This document shows positions 17,901 through 29,310 of a stretch of DNA of 64,000 nucleotides, one piece after another (position 1 is the first letter of the stretch; each line of letters begins with the position of its first letter). Both the position numbers and the translations under genes were made by a program. This DNA comes from Amoebophrya sp. A120 (lineage: Eukaryota; Sar; Dinophyceae; Syndiniales; Amoebophryaceae). The notes below the pieces were generated by a model. The model was not told where the DNA came from and ran no database searches. It saw only the letters and a list, made by a program, of their open reading frames with translations. The stretch is taken from the NCBI GenBank assembly GCA_905178155.1, contig CAJINV010000002.1, forward strand, positions 5,699,709-5,763,708, written 5' to 3'.

Positions 17901-17927
17901 AACCGGACACAGTGGACGCCGCCGTGA
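11998..17927 (+). CDS. PPR-repeat protein with C-terminal WW domain (13 exons)
   Basis: Exons: 11998-13174, 13314-13394, 13680-13756, 13913-13987, 14183-14315, 14569-14626, 14953-15276, 15460-15702, 15951-15956, 16607-16649, 16934-16979, 17271-17339, 17638-17927; total 2622 nt, 873 residues. The Arg/Ala/Thr-rich N-terminus could be an organellar presequence. PPR-type helical pairs follow from about residue 220, for example TYSALIQCCIEANRYDLAEKW and VIYTSLISYCAKRNDWQNAEKW. A WW domain occupies the last 30 residues (GWVKVMDSRYG, then YYWD and TQWTPP). PPR proteins bind organellar RNA; WW domains bind proline-rich ligands. Eight of the twelve introns are introners. The six-base exon 9 is the weakest part, and two separate genes (PPR before about 15700, WW after) remain possible. 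Confidence 0.8.
13395..13674 (-). mobile_element. introner IE1, family A, reverse orientation
   Basis: The 5' end is TATTGTATTTAAAAACGTCC and the 3' end reads CGTTTTTACATAGGATA. The perfect 5-bp duplication GTTCA flanks it at 13390 and 13675. Its internal sequence is the reverse complement of that in IE22 and IE25. Excision plus one duplication copy restores the PPR frame. Confidence 0.9.
13757..13907. mobile_element. introner IE2, family F
   Basis: Starts TATCCTGTGCAAAAGTATCG and ends with the inverted counterpart ...GATACTTTTGCAGTTCATA. The perfect duplication TGGTG is at 13752 and 13908. The joined exons read through a PPR helix. Confidence 0.9.
14316..14563. mobile_element. introner IE3, family B
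   Basis: Starts TATGCATTGTAAATGTGTCT and ends ...GTGCATTTGATA. The perfect duplication TGACA is at 14311 and 14564. Confidence 0.88.
14627..14947 (-). mobile_element. introner IE4, family C, reverse relative to IE17
   Basis: Starts TATCAAAAGGAAAAATCCCC and ends ...TTTTTCCTTTCGATG, with a drifted last base. The perfect duplication CGGGC is at 14622 and 14948. Its 3' inner part matches the reverse complement of the IE17 5' inner part. Confidence 0.88.
15703..15945 (-). mobile_element. introner IE5, family A, reverse orientation
   Basis: Starts TATCCTGAGTAAAAACGTCA and ends ...CGTTTTTGCTCAGGATA. The duplication is imperfect (GGAGT and AGAGT). The inner sequence is in the same orientation as IE1. 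Confidence 0.85.
16650..16928 (+). mobile_element. introner IE6, family A
   Basis: Starts TATCCTGAGTAGAAACGTCC and ends ...CGTTTTTATTGAGAATA. The perfect duplication CGACC is at 16645 and 16929. Confidence 0.9.
16980..17265 (+). mobile_element. introner IE7, family A
   Basis: Starts TATCCTGTGTAAAAGCTTTT and ends ...GACGCTTTACAAACGATA. The perfect duplication GATTT is at 16975 and 17266. It holds a small internal tandem duplication (GGATGAAGCCGCATA twice near 17090-17120). Confidence 0.9.
17340..17632 (+). mobile_element. introner IE8, family A
   Basis: Starts TATCATATGTAAAAACGTCC and ends ...TGTTTTTACACAGGATA. The perfect duplication CAGCA is at 17335 and 17633. Confidence 0.9.
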
Positions 17928-18775
17928 TGAGTTGGGGGGAGCTGGAAATAGGATAGGAAGTGATCATCTTCTTCCGCAAATAGAGTGAATGTCTGGAGGA
18001 AGAGACGACGCAAATCTAATGAACAGAAAAATTTAGCGATGACGGGCACGGGCTGACCGGCGTTAACTCGTATGTTATTGAGAGCATTTTTGCTGGGCGA
18101 CCGAGAAGGAAAATGAAAAGTGAGAAGCTCTGCCAGCGGTCTGGGACTTGAGATAATTGTGTCTTATACGAAAATAAGTTTCATGATTTTCAATTTTAAC
18201 AAGTTGGCTTCTAACACAAGTAGCACCAAACAGTTGTACGGGGTCACTTTATGCGGGCTAATGTGGAAGGCCTCGTGTTCGTGTTCCTCGTCCTACTTAT
18301 TCATTTTCTCCCGCTTCTTCGTGGCAGTCGCAGTAGAGAAAAGGAACCGTTTTCATCCAAAGTGCAGATCTTCTTCGGTGCTATTTCGCCTTTCGTGATA
18401 GATCGGTCGCAGACAAGCCGGATCCTCCTTGGTCATTGGACAGCTGCAGTCGTGCTTCGCTGCTTTAGTTTGAATATATGTGGTTCCAACTTTACACTGT
18501 CGCATGACATGCGGCCGGAGTGTTTTTTTTTATTTTCAAAATCACTGTTGTCGTTTCATCGTTTTTCATCTACCGCCCTAATCCTAGCGATGGAGTTTTT
18601 TTATACAGAGGCACCAGAAGATGGCGCTCCTTTCTAGCATTATCGCTGATATCGATTTTTCGCTTTCAGTTGTCAGAACTCTCTTTCCTAGTGTCAAACC
18701 AGCTTCTCTGGAATTTTTTTCAGTACCATGAAAAATGAACAGGAAAATAATTATGTAGTCTCCTAGCTGCTCCCT
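17928..18775. other. intergenic region
   Basis: About 850 bases with T-rich stretches and no supportable gene or repeat. Confidence 0.5.
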
Positions 18776-21700
18776 TTGAAAATGAACGGGCAGCTCCAGC
18801 AGCTTGAATTTCTCTTCCTCGGCCGCTTCCCCCCGTTAAAGAGGAAGCATCGTCGAGGGAAAATGTCTAGTACTTCTTCAGCAGCGAATACGAAACCGGG
18901 TCTGTCTCACCTGCTTCACAGGACGATAGCATCTGCTGCAGTCATCGCAATTCTAGGTCCACGAGCTGCACTTGGAACAAGCATTGCAGCAGCAGCAGGT
19001 GACACCAGCACGGGTCTTGGCGGCGAGGATGCCTCCAGCCAAGTTTGGCTGCAGTCCTCGATCCAGCGACCGAAACGGTCCTCCTGGCACAACTGCAGTC
19101 GGGGGCCGAACTGCTTTTTTCGGGATGTGTGTTTCCCGGTAGAGGAGGTGTGTCAGGACGCTTTTTATCATTTCTGCTACGACATCATGGAAAACCGAAA
19201 GACCTTGTTTGACCAGGAGATCAAACCAAATTTAGGTGCAGGCGCGGACGAGAACGCGCTACTGGCCAACAAGCTGAGAATAAAGATTGATGAAAATTCT
19301 AGAGGTGGGAAACGAAAAGTGGACGAAGAAGGAAATAAATCTTCAAACGGCATAAAAACAACTGAAGCGAATTCTATCCCCGCGCCGATGAAAGCCAGTC
19401 ACCCCTTCGACTTGTTCCGGCGAAAGATGATTTTCTACCAGCACGAGGACGTGCAGCTAACGGTGATCGACCGTTACAATCTCGAGAATTTGTTTGTCGA
19501 GCCACACTCGAGCGATTCGCAGCATCTGCGGCGCGCCCGGGCGCAGAACGTCCCGGATGTGGTCCCGTCAGACGCGCACGTGCATGTGGAAGTGAAGAAG
19601 TGTAAGTTGACGGATCACGGAGGTGACTGCAAGCCGTTGAAGGAAGACGGTGTAGTAGAGAGCAGGAAAAGGAAATGCAAGAAGAAGGAATTCAGTACGC
19701 CGGCGCAACAGAGTGAAAATATCAAGCAGAAGTACCTCTTCCTGCTGTTCAGGCCGAGCTCTTTAGCGAGGAGGAAACCGTATGGGAACATGCTGCTAGA
19801 CGACTTGGGGTCGATTTTCATGAGCCTGAAATACTTCGGGTTGGAGAAAAAAGCGGTGGAAAAGGGGTTTCAATTGATTCTCCTCGTGGACTCCGTTCTG
19901 GAGGAAGAGGAAAAAGCGGTGTTGGACTTGATCGTGCCGCTACGGAAGTGTCAGAATTGAAATTGACAAAGTCGAAAAATTTGTGATGCACAAAATCGAT
20001 GTCAGTTGGAGCCTCAGTCTCCAAGTGGCGCATGACAAATTTCTGGAGCACCCAAATCCAGTCCGTCACGCTGTTTGGGCAAAGAAGACTGCTCCTGTCA
20101 TGCTACTCTGGCAGCGCGTCGCATACCCCTAAGCAGGCTTGCAATCGGCCTCATTTGCCTGCTCCCCAATACAGGCCTTCAGTGCCCTACATTTTACGCA
20201 TCACAAATTTCTCGATTTTGTCGATTTCGATCCTGGCACACCCATAGCCGCGGAAATTCGTGTGGACAAGAGTGGCGAAGGGGCGAAACCACGTGGACGC
20301 AGACCTGACCTCCTGGGGCGCGGTGATCGCGCAACGGAGTAGAGAACTGGGCCTGATAATGGACGTCGAGGACACAACTACCGAGGAATGTGATGCAGAT
20401 GAAGCAGACGAAATCATAAGCAAACCATCCGCATCAAATAAAGTAGAACCTCCCGCACCGTCAAGAATATCTGTGACTGCAAAAGAGCCTGCAGCTTCAT
20501 CTCCGTCGAGCAACAAGGTTGTCTGCGTGCAGAATTTCATCACCGGTTTCGCGGCCGCCGGGTACGCGAACAGTGACGAAATTCACAACCACTTGTCCAC
20601 CCCAGCGTACAAGGAGATCTACGACGACACCGTCGGTATGGCGCTGTCTTTAGGCTTGGACCGGGGGGGCACCAGTGTGCCGGATTTGCTCGGCTTCCGG
20701 GAGTTTTTGTACGATATGCGGAAGAAGATGAGGCAGGTCGACGTTGATGTTTCGGGTGAGGAAAACCAAAACCAAGGGAACTCTGTACAACTAGCACAGG
20801 ATACAACTAGCATGACAAACACCGTGAACATCCTGGTTGCGCTGCCCTGCTGTCCGGCGGAGTATTTCTTGAAAGGCGAGGGAGGCCGTCGTGACGATCA
20901 GCCGGCGACGCTTGTAATGCCTTCTAGAACCACCAGCACCATAACGCAGAAACTCCCAGGCGCGACCGAGCACTTAGATTCCGTCGTTGTCGGGAAACCT
21001 TTGGTCGCGACTCGGTACGTGCTAGACGAAGACCACGCTGCAATTCCGGGGAACAGACCTGGGTGTGCGACGTTTGATATAATTGACAGTTCTGCAAGCA
21101 CTTCGGAAGCAGGAGGACATCAAACAGGCCCAGGACCCTCACAACTCTCCGGTAGAAAAAATCCACTGCAGGATAAGGTCGAGGCAGTTATCAAAGCGCT
21201 AAACTCCGACCTGCCTCCTGAGAGCAAAAAGTTTTCCGTCTCGTTCGTCAATAGTTGCGAGTTCCTACCGGCGTATTACTTGGCGAAGGCGAAATCAGAA
21301 TCTGAATCCTCCACGAAAGGGGCCACTAGCACTTCTCCTTCCTACGCGGCAAAAATTTTGCAGCATATGGAAAACGTCGACATTCTTTTCACCCTCGCCG
21401 GGTTCGACGCGTTCGAGCACGATGCGTTCGTGACTCAGGCGGTTCTGTTGCCGCAACTCGCGACGATACTAGCTCCCTACCGGTCGATGGAGGCAAAAGA
21501 CAAGGCGAAAATTGACGAGGCGAGCTTTAACCTGTTCAACATGGAAAGTCTCTTTCCCAGGCACACGAGGGTTCTACCGAGCCATCACGGGGCGCTGTTT
21601 CAGTTGCGGAGGCTGCTGAGACACCGCGCGTATTTGAACGTGCAGGAGTTTCCCATGTACCCCGTGGCGGTAGGAGCAACTGCCACGAGTGGAGGAGGTA

Positions 21701-24700
21701 AAGGTGCTGCTGTCCGTGTCGAAGAAGAGGAGCAGGCAAGAATTACGCCGAGTCTCACGGTGTCCTACAATGTGACGAAGCACCGGAATTTCCTCAGGAA
21801 AGAACTCTTGCGGTATCAGGGTTTCAAGCTTGGCGTGAAAGAGGAGACGTCAGCTTCTACTTCAAGAGCGACCAACGAGGCGAAAATAAAAGCACCAAGC
21901 GACGAAAACGACGATCATCTGACAGAAACGGAAAGACTAATCCAGCAAATCGCGACGAAAACTGGCAAGCGCAACCCCTCCCATTCGCTCGCGTATTCCT
22001 TCTGTGACCAGGATACCACCAGGACGAACATTGGGGAGTACTGTCAGGTGCAGATCTGGTCCGCGGGCGGCTGCTCTAACCTGCCGCTCGCGTTTGGCGG
22101 CCCGCAGGACTTTTACAAATGGTATTACGCACAGAATTTTGACACCTTTGTCGAAGACACGACGGAGTGGACGACGAGCTCGGAGTTGCGACACTGGCGA
22201 GTCTGCTACGGGGTGAACGTGGATCCCCATGTGGTTGCCAGGAAAAAATCCCTAGAGAAAGAACTGGCGGTGAGAACGTCGTCGAGTGGCTCTTCTGGTG
22301 GCGCCGGAGGCGATAGTAGTACTTTATCAACATCAGCTCTTTCAAATAAATCGTCTCCCTGGTCCACTTTCACGTCGAAGCAAGCGCAGAGAGAAGAGCT
22401 TGCCACTCTCCAAACCGAGGACCTCGCCGCGGGGATAATCCACTTGGATAAGAAAATTGCGGAGCAATTCGCGCAAAAGTACAGCACCACGGCGGCGTAT
22501 GGAGACGTCGCCGGTTGGCGCCACACACTAGCGGTGAACCAGTACTCACCGGGGTTGTTGGGGGTCTTGAAGCTGCCCTGCCCGCGGAGATCTTACCAAG
22601 TGAAGTTGGAGAATGTGTTGTCTTTGGACACCGGGAATAAAGTACTGGAACCAGCAATCTTCTCCGACAAGGACGAGCCGGCCTTCTCGACCTTGTCGGC
22701 AGACCAGACGAACGGCGGCGGGTATGGCAGGAGTGGCAGGTGCTCGTTGGTGTTTGCGCCGACGGTCGGGTGGGTAGAGGAAATACTAGGTGAGGATGAA
22801 AATGAGGAACTGTCACCAGTGAATAAGGATGACGAATATCCATTTGACTTAGTAACCGGGAGTGGTCTACTTCAAAAGGGGTCGGCGCTCAGAAAATCTT
22901 CCTCATCCAGATCAACAACAAAACCCGTCCTGCTCGCGCGTACCAAAATGGCGGTGCCAGTGGTTGACGACGCTAAGATCGTTGCGCGGGAAGCCGGACT
23001 CACCACGCATCTCGACGCGTACTACCGCCCGGAGTACGGGAATTATTCTTTCCGGTTTCTGCCGACAGTTGGGTCGTCATCTGATCCACGTGAAGTCGCA
23101 AATAGGTGGGAAGACGGGGACTCTGTGGTCGCGGCAGAAGAGGAGGTGTTGAAACGGGCGGTGGAAGCGGAGATGAAGAAGGCGTCTTCTAGTTCAACAT
23201 CAGAGTCAACATCTGCTTCTTCTCCTCTTGCGCCAACCGATATTGAAACAATTTTGCTGAAGAAAGACGAGATAGAGCCTGAAACAAAAACAGCAACCAC
23301 AGCCTTCGAAGAGCTTGTAGTCCCGCCGAGAATCGATCTCGGCGCCGACTTCCCGGAATTCCTGAAGCAGCACCTGCTCCACGCGCTTGCACACCGCAAC
23401 CGACACGGTGCGAAGGCAGAGGATAGAAGTAGTAAGATGAACAACGAGATGAATAAATCAGGAGCAGCGTCTCTCTCATCTGCTAAAAGCAAGCAACAAG
23501 AAGACTACTCTTCCCATCTCTGCAACCTCGGCCCGAACTGTTACTTCCAAAACATTTGCTTTCAGCAATTCGCGAACCACAACCAGGCAAAGCCGGTCCC
23601 CCCGCACGGACACATGAGCCACAAAAAGATCACGCTGGAAGTAGATTTGGCGTATGCCATGTCGAGGGAGGAACATGTGATCTTGACAACCGCGGAGGAC
23701 CGGAACGACGTGAAGACGCTGCCGGGGTCGTTTCTGGGGAAATTGTGGACCAGTGTCAACTACCCGGTCTTGGCGAACCGCAAGGACGAATGCGCGGAAA
23801 TCCGGGTGAACGTGTACAGCAGCAGTAGGAGCAGCGTGTTTGGCAATCGGGAGGGGAAAGAGGATGAAATTTTTGGAAGGTGGGGCAGCTAGTTGCTTTT
23901 GTTTAAGTAGTTTTTTTTGCCTATGTTGTATGTTGAAACCCGCCCTTGCAGTGGCCGAAAGATGAATTCTTGTTGAGATGTTTTTAGCTGCATATACTAG
24001 TCCCACCCTGCCCGTTTCATTTCCAACGTCTTCTTCACATCATCAGCCCTTTGATCGATTCAGGTTGAACACAGCGAACCGCATGACCGCAGACCAACTC
24101 CGGACCTTCGGCACGGCGGATTTCAAAACGCTGCTCCACACCGTAGACCGGGTCAACGCGCCGCTGCTTGTTGAGTCCGAGGAAAACAAAGACCAATTTT
24201 ACAGCAGGTTCACCCGCGGGCCGGAGGAACTGGACCGGGTCTTTTACCCGCGGATCATCGAGCGACACCCGCTGTGGGACTTCCTACGGACCAGCCACCA
24301 GAGCAACAGCGTGGAAGAGGGGGATGAGAAACTGTTGGCGAAGGTACTAGGATGAAGAAGTGAAGACAACTTATGAATGTCGCCTGCATAATTAGACTGA
24401 TTCATATCTTATCAGGGTGTAGTTGAAGAAGAAGAAGAAGAACATGCAAAATGAAATTCCCAAGACAAGTTTTGTGTCTTTTCTACATGAACAAGATCTG
24501 CATGAATAGAATTATTCGTCCAAACAGCGCTGCGCCGACACGGCTTCCTCCGTCGCGAACGACAACGATCCGCGCACGCCCGTCGCCGTGATTTTTGGCC
24601 GGTACAAGTGCTGCGCGCACAACGTCGGCCATGTGCTGCTCGATGAGGCGATTGCGGTGTACCGGTTCCTGGAGTATTGGGAACTCTTAGACCACAAGAA

Positions 24701-26921
24701 GTACAAAATCTACCTCTTCCTCGAAAAGCTGAAAAACGCGGAGTATTTTTACCTTACCGCGGACAAGATCTTCACGTGGGATGAGCTTCCTATGGAAGTG
24801 TCAGAATCGAAATTGACAAAATCGAAAAACTTGCGATGCACAAAATCGATGTCAGTTAGAGCCTCAGTTTCCAAGTGGCGAGTGAGCACCCAAATCCAGA
24901 CTGTCATGCTGTTTGGGCAACGAAGACTGCTCCTGTCGTGCTACTCGGGCAGCACCTCGCATACCCCTAAAGACGAGGCTTGCAATCGGTTTCATTTGCC
25001 TGCTCCCCAATACAGGTCTCCAGTGCCCTACGTTTGATGCATCACAAATTTTTCGATTTTGTCGATTTCGATCCTGACACATCCATACTTCCGAAGTTCG
25101 GCTGCTTCAAGCACCTGATCGCAGGGCAGGCGAGACTGGGGTATTACAATCCGTATGATTGGCACAAGGGCATGAAGGACCAGTACGACATCCTGACCCG
25201 GTATGGGACTGTCAGGATTGAAATCGTCAGAGTTGAAATGATTTGTCATGCATAAAATGCGATACAGAAATTGCCTCTATTGCAGAGGACGCACGGGAGG
25301 CAGACTATAGTCCTGGTAAGGGTCAAAAGTTGGACTGCTGACTAGCATGACAGAAGGCAGCTCTTTTGCCCTAAACCGCATGACAGACTCGCTTCCAGGA
25401 CCGGGGAAATTTGTCATGCGCCGACTACAAACTGTAGGTCTAACTGGTGTCCGTTTTATGCATCACAAATCATTTCAACTTTGACGATTTCAATCCTGAC
25501 ACTCCCATACCCGGGCCCCCAAGTCCGCACCGTTCGGGATGTTTTTCCCGTTTCGGGACTACGTCATGCGGAAGTACAACGTCGGTAAATATTTCGGCGG
25601 GGTTGTCGAGAACTTGAGAAAAAACGCGATTAGTGAAGAAGGTGGCGAAGGTCGTCCTGGTCATGGATCATCTGCTTCTTCATTACAACAAGCACGACGG
25701 CTCTACACGGTTTCCATTTTCCAGAAAGACGCGTGGAAGAGCGAGAACTGCTGCGTTTTCGTGAACGCCGAGGAGTTCCGAGACATGCTGTTATCGGACA
25801 AAACCCTGCCGATTAAGGAAGTTAGGTTGATTATCGCAAGAAAAAACTGTTTCACTGTGAACTTGTGATGCAGAGAACGAAACACCAAAGTGTTTGTCTT
25901 GCTACACCTGCAACACAATGGATTTTTAAGTGTGTTTTCCCTTGGAAAACGCGCATGGCAAATTTTCTGTGTCATGTGTAGCAAACTTGTGATGCAGATC
26001 TTGCAAAACCAGCACAGTGAAACAGTTTTTTCGTGGGATATTGATCAACTGGGTGCGGAAATCGAACCTGCCACCGAACCAGATGTTTGTGAACGAAGAA
26101 GACCGGGTGGAAAACAGCACGGGCTTGGAACTAAGTGTGCCGGGAATGACAGGAATCGCGCCGGAATTCAACGACCCAGACAGGCGGCAGTGTCTGAACT
26201 CCGAGTATTGCTGTTTGACGTCGTTTACTTACCCGGAAATCGAAATGTACTTTCCGTGTCGACGGCGCACCACTTGCCTTCATTGCATGAAAAACAAAAT
26301 CGAAATCATTTTTATGCTTTCATTGTATTCGCTCGTCTGAACAGGTATTCGATGCAGGAGCAGGTGCACCTGATGGCGACGACGGACATCTTGATTTCCT
26401 TCTCGGGCGCGGACATGGGCAACATCGTTTTCCTCCCGGAGAAATCCGCGGTGATCTCGTTTTCGCGCTACATGGGCTGGAAGGGCGACCCGACGGACAC
26501 GACGAAACAGCCGGGGTGGCGCACCTCGTTCGAGCTCGCGAGCTGGGGGCGGCACCGGCCGTACCTGATCCGGAAGGAGTACGCGCTGGAGATCACCGGG
26601 ATGTACAATTACTACGCCATTTCGAACGAGGAAAACGAGAAAAAGGCCAACGCCCGCCCGGTCTTCCTGGTCCGGCCGCGGAAGGAGGGCCCGGCGCACA
26701 CGCCGAAGATCAACGAGGTGAGCAAGCGGTTTCAGAGCTTCCTGAACGAAACCAGCCACCGGAACGCGCGGGACGGGCGGATGATCAAATTCTTGCACAT
26801 GGGAAAGCTGCCGCAGATCTTGAAGATGATCCGCAGCATCGTGCGGGAGCTGGACGAGGTGCACGGAATTCACGCGGATTTGGGGCTGTACGAACACGGG
26901 GTGAGAGGGGCGGCGTTGTGA
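18776..26921 (+). CDS. giant protein with two GT61-like glycosyltransferase modules (8 exons)
   Basis: Exons: 18776-19940, 20252-23879, 24064-24343, 24528-24790, 25093-25201, 25515-25831, 26046-26246, 26345-26921; 6540 nt, 2179 residues (2150 if the ATG at 18863 is used). A weak hydrophobic stretch near the N-terminus could target it to the secretory pathway. Module 1 opens near residue 105 with CSRGPNCFFRDVCF; module 2 opens near residue 1478 with CNLGPNCYFQNICF. Module 2 also has AHNVGHVLLDEAIAVYRFL, GCFKHLIAG, and near residue 1995 TTDILISFSGADMGN, which match the order of motifs in GT61 (DUF563) enzymes such as O-GlcNAc and xylosyl transferases of the ER/Golgi. The equivalent site in module 1, NVDILFTLAGFDAF near residue 765, is divergent, so module 1 may be inactive. 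The middle is Ser/Glu-rich and probably disordered. Introns 1, 4, 5 and 6 are introners; the other three are GT-AG. Confidence 0.78.
19941..20246 (+). mobile_element. introner IE9, family D
   Basis: Starts TACGGAAGTGTCAGAATTGA and ends ...GATCCTGGCACACCCATA. The perfect duplication GCCGC is at 19936 and 20247. The interior is closely similar to IE10 in the same orientation. Confidence 0.9.
20040..20160 (+). repeat. family D core shared by IE9, IE10 and IE23
   Basis: The core carries recurring words such as CTGTTTGGGCAA and AGACTGCTCCTGTC, then CCCCTAA and GGCTTGCAATCGG. These recur in order in IE10 (24905-24990). The end of the series also recurs in IE23 (35920-36005). It shows common descent beyond the terminal repeats. 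Confidence 0.75.
23880..24063 (+). other. GT-AG intron 2 of the GT61-like gene
   Basis: Donor GTGGGG and acceptor GATTCAG. It is placed because the stop codon at 23890 otherwise truncates the protein just before the rest of module 2. Splicing joins GGA-AG to G-TTG-AAC in frame. Confidence 0.75.
24791..25087 (+). mobile_element. introner IE10, family D
   Basis: Starts TATGGAAGTGTCAGAATCGA and ends ...GATCCTGACACATCCATA. The perfect duplication CTTCC is at 24786 and 25088. Confidence 0.92.
25202..25509. mobile_element. introner IE11, family D variant
   Basis: Starts TATGGGACTGTCAGGATTGA and ends ...CAATCCTGACACTCCCATA, with inverted repeats of roughly 55 bases. The perfect duplication CCCGG is at 25197 and 25510. 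The interior differs from IE9 and IE10. Confidence 0.92.
25832..26040. mobile_element. introner IE12, family G
   Basis: Starts TATCGCAAGAAAAAACTGTT and ends ...CAGTTTTTTCGTGGGATA. The perfect duplication TTGAT is at 25827 and 26041. It is the only member of this family in the window. Confidence 0.88.
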
Positions 26922-29310
26922 GGAGCCACTAGTTCTTGGTGTGGTTCGCTGGGGCGTGGAAAGATTAGAATTGACTAGAGAGGAATGCAGATATTTGCGC
27001 ATTTCCGCAAGAGGAAAAGAAAGTAGTAGTTCGCTAGAGTGCAATGTGAAAATGAACCTAATTGGATTCAACAATATACGGAATGGACATTATACAGCAA
27101 ACACGACGAACACGAAGTGGAGGGAAAAAAGTTCAAACACAGAGGAACGGCGCTAGTAAAGCTGGGTGTTGGCACCAGCGCGCGATGCTGTTCTGCAATC
27201 TAAGAAGAAGGCACTCGTCCGAAGCGGTGCGCACGGTGGCACTTCGAGCGTCGCGCAGTTCGTACTGTGCGCCGCAAAGTGGTTCTACTCCAAATTAGAC
27301 GCGCGGCGGCCGATCAAAGTGGCCCAGCCTTTGGCCCGTGTCCACGTCGCCTACGACTACACCGGCAGACTTTTAACGAGGAGACTGGCCCAGCTCGTTT
27401 GTCGCGACAAGGACGGGCAAGATAAGCACCGCCGCGGCTGGTGCGTCGTGGGAGCGACGCCGGCGGAGTCGGCTCGCGCCCCCAGACCACCGCAATGCAG
27501 GCGATCCGGCGCCGGCTCCCGCTCCCAGCTGGCCCCGTAGGGTCAGCGATCCCGAGCCGCGTGCGCCGGCGCTCCGGGGCATTTTTTGCGGGGTTGGCTG
27601 CGCAGCTTCTTCAGGGGGGCCCGGGAAGGGGGGCCGCGGCCGGGCCCGCGCTTGAAGGTCTGGCTTAACGGGCAGGCAGCCGAGGCGCTCACCCAAGGCC
27701 AGCGGCCCTGCCTCCTCCGCCAGCTGTTGAGGGCGCCACGGATGGCGTGCCTGCGGCCTCGTGTCGCCATTCAGCAGGCGGAGACGATTCCAACCGGGCC
27801 GCGCGCGCCGAAGGCCGGCCGCAGGCGTGCGGCCCTGCTGCCGCGGGCGCCCTTGGTCCGGCCGGCAGTCCGCCGGGGCCGGCGGGCGGCCGGAAGGAGC
27901 AGCGGAAGCGCCTGCCGGCGTGTTGCGGCCTCTTTTCGCCCGCATATATGGGGAAGAGGGCGCCGGGCTGTGCCGCTCGCCCCCGTTTGCTTGTGCTTGC
28001 GACAGAGCGCGGGCGGCCTTCCGGGCCGGTGGCGGCCGTGTTGTTGGCCGCGCCCTCGCTAGGCCGGCTGGCCGCCCGCCTTGCTCCTGGGAATGGGGCG
28101 CGGGTACACGCAGGGCCCTTGTTAGCTTGCCTTGCTGCACTGCAGTGTCGCAGCTGGCCGCCCGGCGCAAGGGGCGCCGGGCTTTTCGCGCCCCGGCTGC
28201 CGTCGGCACAAACGGCGCATGAGAGAGCTCTGCGTCTCCTTTGATTGTAGCAGGGCGCCCATGCAGAAGTGGCACTTTTCTCGGGGCACGTGCAGACGCG
28301 ACTGCCCAGCCCCCGGCTAGTTTTGAGTGTGAGGCCGCTCGCAATTAGGCATAGGAACTACATTCGGATGCTGAAAGTTGTGTCACTTCGCCTTTTTTTT
28401 GTTCGGAAAGAAGTACTCACAGAGCGCTGCTACTGCTCCGCACCTTGACCACTGACTTGTGATGAACTTTGGCACTAGACCTCTGTCAAAAATGCTGTGT
28501 GAATTCTGTGCGCCCTTGGCGATGTTTATTTTTTGCCTGAGCGAGAGAGATGCGCGCCGTGCCAGTAGATGCAGTATTTTTTTTCCGTGTTTATTTTGAA
28601 CGACCCGGGGGTAAGTGAGTGACTCTCATGGGGTGGAGCTACGTGTGTTTGACTATTGAGTTGCATCTCTTGATTTTTATTCGAGTCTCATCTACTAGTA
28701 ATCACAGACCCAATAGAGTACAACCTGTGCAGCTGGAAAGGCATAATCTTACTAATTTCGTTTCCTCAACATCGCGATTGCGTTTATTAGCACTTCCCCG
28801 GCGCAAGAACCATTTCAAGCACTTCAAATGGAGGCCGAAAGTTTCTAGCAGGAGAAGTGTACAAGCTTTTTTGTGGCGGACCGCATTTCGAAGCGACGCC
28901 ATTTTCGAGCACACACATTTTGCTGGGCCGCAAATCACTTCCATTGGCCTGGCTCTGTTGCACCAAATTCGAGGCGCTCCCTAGATGTAGCAGCAATCTT
29001 CAAATCAAAGCTCTCCCCCTCATATTGCGAACTGCATTAGTAGAGGCGGTGCACCATAATTAGCACGTTACTCATCTATTTGATTTTGGAGATTTGCCGA
29101 AAGAGTCTCCCTGTGTGGCTTCCGTGCGACCAAGATGAGTCATCAACGCTTTTTACGTTTGCGAGAAAACGAAAATGTTGCCCTTGCAAGGTGATTGACT
29201 TCGTTTCCTGATCTACTTTCTTGTTTCAAAAAACCGTCCATAGGGAAGTGGTGAGAAGAGTAGAGACAGAGAAGAATCATCACATAGGAAGGACAAGGAC
29301 ACCAGAAAAG
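26922..29310. other. intergenic region containing G+C-rich island 1
   Basis: About 2.4 kb. The outer parts (26922-27160 and 28320-29310) are ordinary A+T-containing sequence without a supportable gene. The centre is the G+C-rich island described separately. Confidence 0.5.
27160..28320. other. G+C-rich island 1
   Basis: A sharply bounded stretch, visibly far richer in G and C than its flanks. It gives long open frames on both strands, as expected when stop codons are scarce. The translations are Arg/Ala/Gly/Pro-rich, differ between frames and resemble no known protein. No tRNA or rRNA signature was recognised. Confidence 0.6.

Noticed and set aside
27373-28344. 323-codon open frame on the minus strand
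   Set aside because: It lies in G+C-rich island 1, where all frames on both strands are open for long distances. The translation is Arg/Ala/Pro/Gly-rich low complexity with no domain.
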